Positions 1-4,140 of a stretch of 5,566 nucleotides of DNA are shown here, piece after piece. The stretch comes from an uncultured Candidatus Melainabacteria bacterium. Its GTDB lineage: Bacteria > Cyanobacteriota > Vampirovibrionia > LMEP-6097. Made by a program: the position numbers and the translations under genes. Below the pieces are notes generated by a model, which had not been told where the DNA came from, did not search any database, and worked only from the letters and a program-made list of their open reading frames with translations. How positions within the stretch are numbered: position 1 is the stretch's first letter; every line of letters begins with the position of its first letter. Location of the stretch: positions 1 to 5,566 of the forward strand of contig CALBDR010000070.1 of assembly GCA_937927525.1 (NCBI GenBank). Reading direction: 5' to 3'.

Positions 1-561
1 GGATAATATTTATAATACATTTGTTTTAGCTGCTGTTTGCTTTAAGAGTTCTAATGCTTATAAAGATTTTGATATGAAATTCAAGCAATTAAAAACAAAT
101 TTATTTGGAACAAAGGAATTTATTATTCATACAAGTGAAATAACCAGACCTAATAAATCGAAAGATCAACTAAATTTAATGTTTAATGATCAAGAGTTTA
201 GAAATAATTTTTACACACAAATGAACAAATTAATCTCGGAAAGTGATTTTGTCATAATCCCAAGAGTAATTGATAAATACAGCTTTTCCAAGAAGTACAA
301 TGATTTTGAAAGTAAGCCTGATCCAATAACATAAAAATTCGAGGTACAAAATTCATTAAACCCAAAGAAATAAAAAAAAGAATTACTGAATTTAAATTAA
401 TTGATAAATCAGCAAATGATAGTGGTTTGCAGTTAGCTGATTTAATAGTTACACCTATAGGGAGACACTTTTTAGGCAAAAAACCAAGGCAAGGAAATGA
501 AATATCATTTAATACTGTAAAATCAAAATTAAGAAACGGGAAATATGAAGTATTTCCATAA
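1..561 (+). pseudogene. DUF3800 family protein, 3' remnant with internal deletion and frameshift
   Basis: The frame starting at base 2 is open from the window edge and reads DNIYNTFVLAAVCFKSS, then LFGTKEFIIHTSEITRP and SDFVIIPRVIDKYSF, before stopping at the TAA at 332-334 just after KPDPIT. Homology resumes in a different frame (frame 1, in phase from about 322-340) as RGTKFIKPKEI and the DUF3800 C-terminal block DSGLQLADLIVTPIGRH, ending at the TAA at 559-561. DUF3800 proteins normally have a helical stretch of some tens of residues between these blocks, including the ERF-type helix and an E-x-R strand. That stretch is missing, so a deletion changed the frame. The N-terminal DESG-type acidic motif lies outside the window. 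The family is common in defence islands and on mobile elements, and its function is poorly defined. An ATG-initiated reading frame at 74-334 is only the middle of this gene. I am confident of the family and of the disruption, but the exact deletion point is uncertain. Confidence 0.8.
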
Positions 562-591
562 AAAAAGGGTCCCCGCTCCGCAGTAACCCTT
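560..591 (-). terminator. Rho-independent terminator of the leftward TA operon
   Basis: On the minus strand AAGGGT (591-586) pairs with ACCCTT (570-565) around a 15-base GC-rich loop. It is followed by T residues; the run of seven T's at 566-560 includes the last two stem bases. It lies 64 bases past the higA stop codon. On the plus strand the same hairpin is followed by TAATAATAAT rather than a T-run, so it should work mainly for leftward transcription. It abuts the stop codon of the convergent DUF3800 remnant. Confidence 0.7.
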
Positions 592-654
592 AATAATAAT
601 TATACAAAGAAATTGTAAATAAATGTTTATGGCATTACTATAGTTCTAGAAAAT

Positions 655-1764
655 TTATTCCCTATTTACAGAAATTGTATCAATATTTTGATAATCTATA
701 GTTTTGATAAATTTTCTGTAGTAAGAATAAGCACCTGTCAAATGCGCAAGTCTTCCAGCGACAATATCTATGGTTACATTATTTTCTTTAGCTATCAAAG
801 ATAAGTCATCTTCATTCAATTTTTTAGGACTTGAGTAGCTGAAATTAGGGAGTAAAAGTTTTTGAGCAAAATCATCTGCTTCCTTCTCTTCTGGAGAATC
901 GTGATCATCCTCCAAATCCAAGAATGTTTTTTTAGAGCTATGTTTTAATAAATGGGCTATTTCATGAAAGAGATTAAACCAAAATTTATCAAAACTTTGT
1001 TTGCGAGTTTTAAGAATAATTACGGCTTTATCTTTTCTAAGCCACATGCAAGCTCCTTGTGAGTGGGTATTTTTCAAATTTGGTAAACAGACTAAAACTA
1101 TACCAAGCTCTTTAAGTAGTTTTTCTAATTTTTTAAAAATTTGAAGTTCACAATCAAGAAGAGAAAGTTTTTTAATTTCAGACAGCGAATCTTTTAATTT
1201 CTTTTCATCAAAAGCATTTGTTTCGACTGTTTGCGCTTTAATCTGCCCTAACCTTAACCATGCTGCTATTGTGTAATTATTTTGCTTAGCACGTTTATAT
1301 TTTCTAAAAGCAGCTGAGATATTACTTTCTTCGATATATGCAAGAGAGTCTATACCAAAGAAATTATGTAAATTTTTAATAATTCCCAAAAAATTTTTCT
1401 TATTCCATCTAAGTTTAGGGAGAATTGCAATTTTTTTAAGTTCATTATAGGTATCTTTAAATTTACTAAGTAATATAATTTCCTTATCTAATTCCTCTTC
1501 TGCTTTAATTCTTGCTATTGATTCATCATAATTTCTTTGGTAAGTTAACCAAAATGATGCTTTTAAATTTAGAACTTTCTCTAATTTAAGGGCTGTATCT
1601 GGACTAATGGAAGCTTTAGCACGAATGATATTACTTATATGTTTTTCTGTTAATCCTGTTCTAACAGAGAGTTCTGATTGAGAGATACCAATATATTCAA
1701 GCTCCTCATCTAGCGTTAAACCTGGATGAGTGGGATTTTTTGATAGATATGTGTTTTCTTTCAT
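655..1764 (-). CDS. higA: HigA-like antitoxin with C-terminal ImmA/IrrE metallopeptidase domain
   Basis: This protein of 369 residues has two recognisable domains. Residues about 12-75 are a HigA/VapI-type helix-turn-helix: HPGLTLDEELEYIGISQ, then LSVRTGLTEKHISNII and the tail LKASFWLTYQRNYDE typical of this antitoxin group. A mainly helical linker of about 150 residues follows. The C-terminus is an ImmA/IrrE (COG2856-like) domain with the zinc motif HEIAH at 267-271 and the downstream glutamate in EKEADDFAQKLLLP (Glu295). The two His, catalytic Glu and third ligand are all present, so the peptidase looks intact. The start was chosen at ATG 1764 because GGAG lies 6 bases upstream; a TTG at 1776 would add four residues and use that same GGAG as codons. 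The gene begins 14 bases after the toxin stop codon, so the two are co-transcribed. Expected role, from family knowledge: neutralise the toxin, bind the upstream palindromes and repress the operon. Cleavage of itself or a partner is inference. Confidence 0.88.
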   Translation of the reverse strand: MKENTYLSKNPTHPGLTLDEELEYIGISQSELSVRTGLTEKHISNIIRAKASISPDTALKLEKVLNLKASFWLTYQRNYDESIARIKAEEELDKEIILLSKFKDTYNELKKIAILPKLRWNKKNFLGIIKNLHNFFGIDSLAYIEESNISAAFRKYKRAKQNNYTIAAWLRLGQIKAQTVETNAFDEKKLKDSLSEIKKLSLLDCELQIFKKLEKLLKELGIVLVCLPNLKNTHSQGACMWLRKDKAVIILKTRKQSFDKFWFNLFHEIAHLLKHSSKKTFLDLEDDHDSPEEKEADDFAQKLLLPNFSYSSPKKLNEDDLSLIAKENNVTIDIVAGRLAHLTGAYSYYRKFIKTIDYQNIDTISVNRE

Positions 1765-1770
1765 TTTTAG

Positions 1771-1774
1771 CTCC
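1771..1774 (-). promoter_or_regulatory. Ribosome binding site that decides the higA start
   Basis: GGAG sits 6 bases before ATG 1764. The alternative TTG start (1776-1774) overlaps this site and has no purine-rich sequence of its own at the right distance, so the ATG is preferred. Confidence 0.7.
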
Positions 1775-1778
1775 AAGT

Positions 1779-2102
1779 TTATGAGTGGGTTTTTGAGACA
1801 CTCTCGATTGTAACTGCTTTTATCGAAGAATAGTCTTCTAAGTCAAACTCTTCATCAGCATAAAAAAGAAGTCTGGTAGGATGTTTATGCTTAGAAAGAT
1901 CAACTGAGAATCTAGCTTCACTCTTCGGTTGAAGTGGATGAGCCCTAGCTGAACGTGGAAGACCAGATAAATTATCAGCCGCTGCAAGCTCAGACAACCT
2001 TTGGTCTATTTTCCTAGCAATTTCTTCTCCATATTTTTTACGAAGGGCTGAAAAATCAGACAAGAGCTTTTCAAGCTTTTTGGTTTTATATGATATCTTC
2101 AT
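1779..2102 (-). CDS. higB: HigB/RelE-family toxin (mRNA interferase-type)
   Basis: A basic protein of 107 residues with the RelE/HigB layout: two N-terminal helices (KLEKLLSDFSALRKKYG, then IARKIDQRLSELAAADN), followed by strands ARFSVDLS and PTRLLFYADEEF, and a last strand AVTIESVSKTHS. Basic residues on the strands (His55, Arg64, Arg77) and the terminal His106 are placed like the RNA-contacting residues of HigB toxins, though I cannot align them precisely. In this family the toxin cleaves mRNA on the translating ribosome. Toxin-first order and the immediately downstream HigA-like gene support the call. The start ATG is preceded by AAAGGGA almost directly, which is closer than ideal. Base composition differs from its neighbours: 1921-1980 has 29 G/C in 60 bases, against 11 in 60 at 2581-2640 in the abi gene. 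This suggests a separate origin for the TA module. Members of this family can be annotated simply as RelE/ParE toxin. Confidence 0.85.
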   Translation of the reverse strand: MKISYKTKKLEKLLSDFSALRKKYGEEIARKIDQRLSELAAADNLSGLPRSARAHPLQPKSEARFSVDLSKHKHPTRLLFYADEEFDLEDYSSIKAVTIESVSKTHS

Positions 2103-2114
2103 TCCCTTTATTCG

Positions 2115-2145
2115 AATAAAATTAACCTATAAGGTTAATTTTATT
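2115..2145. promoter_or_regulatory. Operator 1: perfect 14-bp inverted repeat upstream of higB
   Basis: AATAAAATTAACCT (2115-2128) and its exact reverse complement AGGTTAATTTTATT (2132-2145) flank a 3-base centre ATA. It lies between the -10 element and the higB start, covering the predicted start of the transcript. Position and symmetry fit a site for the helix-turn-helix of the HigA-like antitoxin. There is no T-run after either arm, so it is not a terminator. It could also form a hairpin in the mRNA leader. Confidence 0.72.
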
Positions 2146-2152
2146 TGTTTTT

Positions 2153-2161
2153 ACTATAGCA
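2153..2161 (-). promoter_or_regulatory. Extended -10 promoter for higBA
   Basis: The minus strand carries TGC followed by TATAGT, one base from the TATAAT consensus and preceded by the TGn extension. No hexamer 16-18 bases upstream resembles TTGACA; that region is occupied by operator 2. Transcription would begin near 2146, leaving a leader of about 44 bases before the higB ATG. The site sits between the two palindromes, which fits negative autoregulation. Confidence 0.6.
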
Positions 2162-2169
2162 TTTTTTTA

Positions 2170-2186
2170 TTTACCTAGTTGGTTAA
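2170..2186. promoter_or_regulatory. Operator 2: degenerate copy of the higBA palindrome
   Basis: TTTACCTAGTTGGTTAA matches the core of operator 1 (TTAACCTATAAGGTTAA, 2122-2138) at 13 of 17 positions, keeping the ACCTA and GGTTAA half-sites and differing mainly in the centre. The two centres are 48 bases apart, roughly four and a half helical turns. This copy covers the expected -35 region of the higBA promoter. It is probably a second, weaker antitoxin site. Confidence 0.55.
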
Positions 2187-2225
2187 TATTTCATATTAAA
2201 GATTATGGGAAACAATAAATATATT

Positions 2226-2996
2226 TTATTTTCTTTGATATTCATATGAACTTAAAAGGAACTCACAAAGTGTAAAAGCAGAGTTTACGGCAAGTTGAGC
2301 ATGATGCATTTTTGGATCAAATTTTCTTGCATGTCTATCCGCCCAATCATTGCTAAAACATGCTAGCCCAGATAAAACTGAATTAAAACCACTCATAATT
2401 TGTTTCAATTCTTCTGTTGATATTTTTTCATCAATATGAGCTGGATCTAGATTTAATTTTTGCGATAATGCTTTATACTTTTTAGGCAACTTATCAGTAT
2501 TAAAATCTTTTCCTGTAATCTCTCGGTAAATATATTCCAAGACATGCTCTAAGAGTGATCTAGAATTAGTTATTGCGCCTGAATAATCTTTAGCATTAAT
2601 TTTTTCGTTACATTTGTTTATATTTTCTTGAATATAAACATGAGAAATATTCTTTAAAGTATTTATATTTGCACATGGATTTGATTGTAATTTATGAATA
2701 ATTCCCTCAAATCTATCAATATACTGAGAAATAGATTCAGAGGTATTTAATAAAAGATCACATTTATGCTGAAATAGAGCTTCAAGAATCTTAGCCACAC
2801 AATGATTAGTCTCAATTTCTAAAAATTTATTAAAACGGGCACCTTTAGAACCTTTGTAAACTTCTTCATCATCAATATTGACTCCATAGAACTCAAAAAA
2901 ATCAGCAAAGGTAGCATTGGAAAAATCTAAAATATAGCCTCTTTCATTAAATAATTTATTTAAAAATTTTTTATCAATAGGATTTAAATCTGACAT
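2226..2996 (-). CDS. Abortive infection family protein with Abi_C domain
   Basis: A protein of 256 residues. The N-terminal part (about 9-80) contains GYILDFSNATFADFF and GSKGARFNKFLE, a conserved module often found before an Abi_C domain. The C-terminal part (about 137-252) is an Abi_C (PF14355-like) all-helical domain: the arginine/leucine helix ITNSRSLLEHVLEYIYREITG, the middle helix ELKQIMSGFNSVLSG, and the end block RHARKFDPKMHHAQLAVNSA followed by CEFLLSSYEY. In many relatives the loop before the histidine reads RN...H, like a HEPN ribonuclease motif. Here it is SNDWADRH (215-222), so the arginine is replaced by serine. The ATG lies inside the last codons of the hsdS remnant, a 13-base overlap. 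The nearest purine-rich stretch (AGGA) is about 14 bases upstream, too far for a good ribosome site, so translation may be coupled. The predicted role, from the family, is phage-induced growth arrest. The target is unknown. Confidence 0.78.
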   Translation of the reverse strand: MSDLNPIDKKFLNKLFNERGYILDFSNATFADFFEFYGVNIDDEEVYKGSKGARFNKFLEIETNHCVAKILEALFQHKCDLLLNTSESISQYIDRFEGIIHKLQSNPCANINTLKNISHVYIQENINKCNEKINAKDYSGAITNSRSLLEHVLEYIYREITGKDFNTDKLPKKYKALSQKLNLDPAHIDEKISTEELKQIMSGFNSVLSGLACFSNDWADRHARKFDPKMHHAQLAVNSAFTLCEFLLSSYEYQRK

Positions 2997-3508
2997 TTAA
3001 TTATTAAATTTCCTGAAATAAGATTTTCTTGAAGAATATTTTTTTTTAAAGAAAGTATTTCAATTTCATCTAAATTACCTTTAATTATATTGAATAAATC
3101 TTTAATTATCTTCTTGAATGAATCATTTAAGTATTTTGGAGCACATAAAATCATTAACTCTTTAACAATCTGAACACTAATATTCTGCTGAGCAGCACCA
3201 TTTGAAAGTGAATTAATAAGATCTCTCTTTGATTGTAATGCAAGAAATAAATACTCATAGCCAAATATTTCTGGATCAGAAACACAACCTACGGCAGCCT
3301 GATTAAAACACGCTTCTTTTGTTAAAATTCCCAGTCTTCCCACTGTGGGAGCGGCATAGATTGCCATCAAAATAGAATTAGCAGGAAATAGTTTTGTAGA
3401 TGATTTTTCTAAACCTATTTCAGTAATTGTCTTTCCACTTTTTGTAAGAAAAGAATCCTTAAGTTCTTTAGTTGAATACCAATCCCTTTTCCATCTTTTT
3501 GAAAATCT
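2984..3508 (-). pseudogene. hsdS: 5'-truncated second hsdS (C-terminal TRD and distal helix)
   Basis: The frame is open from just after a TAA at 3511-3509 down to the TAA at 2984-2986 (174 residues). HsdS similarity is visible from about WYSTKELKDSFLTKSG (around 3481), well upstream of any start codon. It continues through SSTKLFPANSILMAIY, PTVGRLGILTKEACFNQAA and GAAQQNISVQIVKEL, the closing elements of a target-recognition domain, and then the distal conserved helix ending LISGNLI. Everything 5' of this TRD is missing: the first TRD, the central helix and the start of TRD2. A protein of 128 residues starting at TTG 3370 is possible on paper, but that TTG lies mid-domain and lacks a ribosome site. 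Its TRD is unlike either TRD of the intact HsdS at 4137-5348, so it is not a duplication of it. It probably belonged to an earlier operon, hsdS-abi, because its 3' end overlaps the abi gene in normal operon fashion. Confidence 0.8.
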
Positions 3509-4140
3509 TTATTATATCCATCTCTGAGATAAGTTAAAATATTTGTCAATCTCTCAATCATTTCATCAATTTTAAAATCAACACTATTTAAAGGATTTGG
3601 ATATTTAGCAGTATTGTCATTTTGTGGTTCCGGTCTTCTTAAATTTCTTCTTATAACTTTTAAGTGAGTTTTAAATGTACTTAACTGTAAAAACAGCATG
3701 TGTATATCTGTAAGCATATCATTATGAGATATAGAAACAATGTTTTCACTTTGCAGTTCCTTTAAAATCTCATATATATCATCAAAACTATCAAAAATAC
3801 GGTCTACGTCAGCAAATGTCATTCTTTCCCTGCTTTTTTCATTATTCAAGGAAATTAATCTCATTTTGAGTAGGCATAATTGAAAAAATGTATTTCTAAC
3901 TTGGTTAGATATTTCTCTATTTTTTAAATTTACAGTTGTATCGATATTTAAAATCATAGAATAAGAAGCTAATAATGCAGAAATCAATATACCTAATGAA
4001 GCAATTAAAGTTGTATTTTTTCCCCAGTCAATAAAAATTAACGAAGTTGTGATAATTATGAGGATAAATGCAAAGCTTCTAAGAAACATTACAACATATC
4101 CAATAGGTATTTTTGAAAATATTAAATTTTTAATTTTCAC
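3415..4140 (-). CDS. Two-pass membrane protein of unknown function in an hsdS operon
   Basis: I do not recognise the family. The product has 241 residues. Two hydrophobic segments, about 13-37 (IGYVVMFLRSFAFILIIITT and beyond) and 43-65 (LIASLGILISALLASYSMIL), make a helical hairpin. It is followed by a mostly helical, charged, presumably cytoplasmic part (70-210) with alternating acidic and basic stretches such as DRIFDSFDDIYEILKELQSE and KVIRRNLRRPEPQ. There is no signal peptide or catalytic motif I can name. The GTG start at 4140 overlaps the HsdS stop codon (GTGA, 4 bases), and an AGGGTG stretch lies just upstream, so it is translationally coupled to hsdS. The last 31 codons run over the hsdS remnant in another frame; the C-terminus after about residue 211 is therefore probably not native. 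Two-TM helical proteins beside restriction genes are plausible membrane effectors, but that is inference. Confidence 0.65.
   Translation of the reverse strand: MKIKNLIFSKIPIGYVVMFLRSFAFILIIITTSLIFIDWGKNTTLIASLGILISALLASYSMILNIDTTVNLKNREISNQVRNTFFQLCLLKMRLISLNNEKSRERMTFADVDRIFDSFDDIYEILKELQSENIVSISHNDMLTDIHMLFLQLSTFKTHLKVIRRNLRRPEPQNDNTAKYPNPLNSVDFKIDEMIERLTNILTYLRDGYNKDFQKDGKGIGIQLKNLRILFLQKVERQLLK

Noticed and set aside
74..334. Stand-alone small protein of 86 residues
   Set aside because: The same frame is open to the left edge with DUF3800 sequence before the ATG, and the family continues in another frame after the stop. It is part of a broken gene.
252..479. Minus-strand open frame of 75 codons
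   Set aside because: It lies antisense across both halves of the DUF3800 remnant, has no ribosome site or recognisable motif, and the plus strand carries clear family sequence.
2183..2199. TTAATAT-TTC-ATATTAA as a third operator
   Set aside because: It is a 7-bp inverted repeat of pure A/T arms without the ACC/GGT half-sites, expected by chance in such AT-rich sequence, and it partly overlaps operator 2.
2103..2225. Small gene or RNA between abi and higB
   Set aside because: Nothing longer than a few codons with a start and ribosome site; the sequence is accounted for by promoter and operators.
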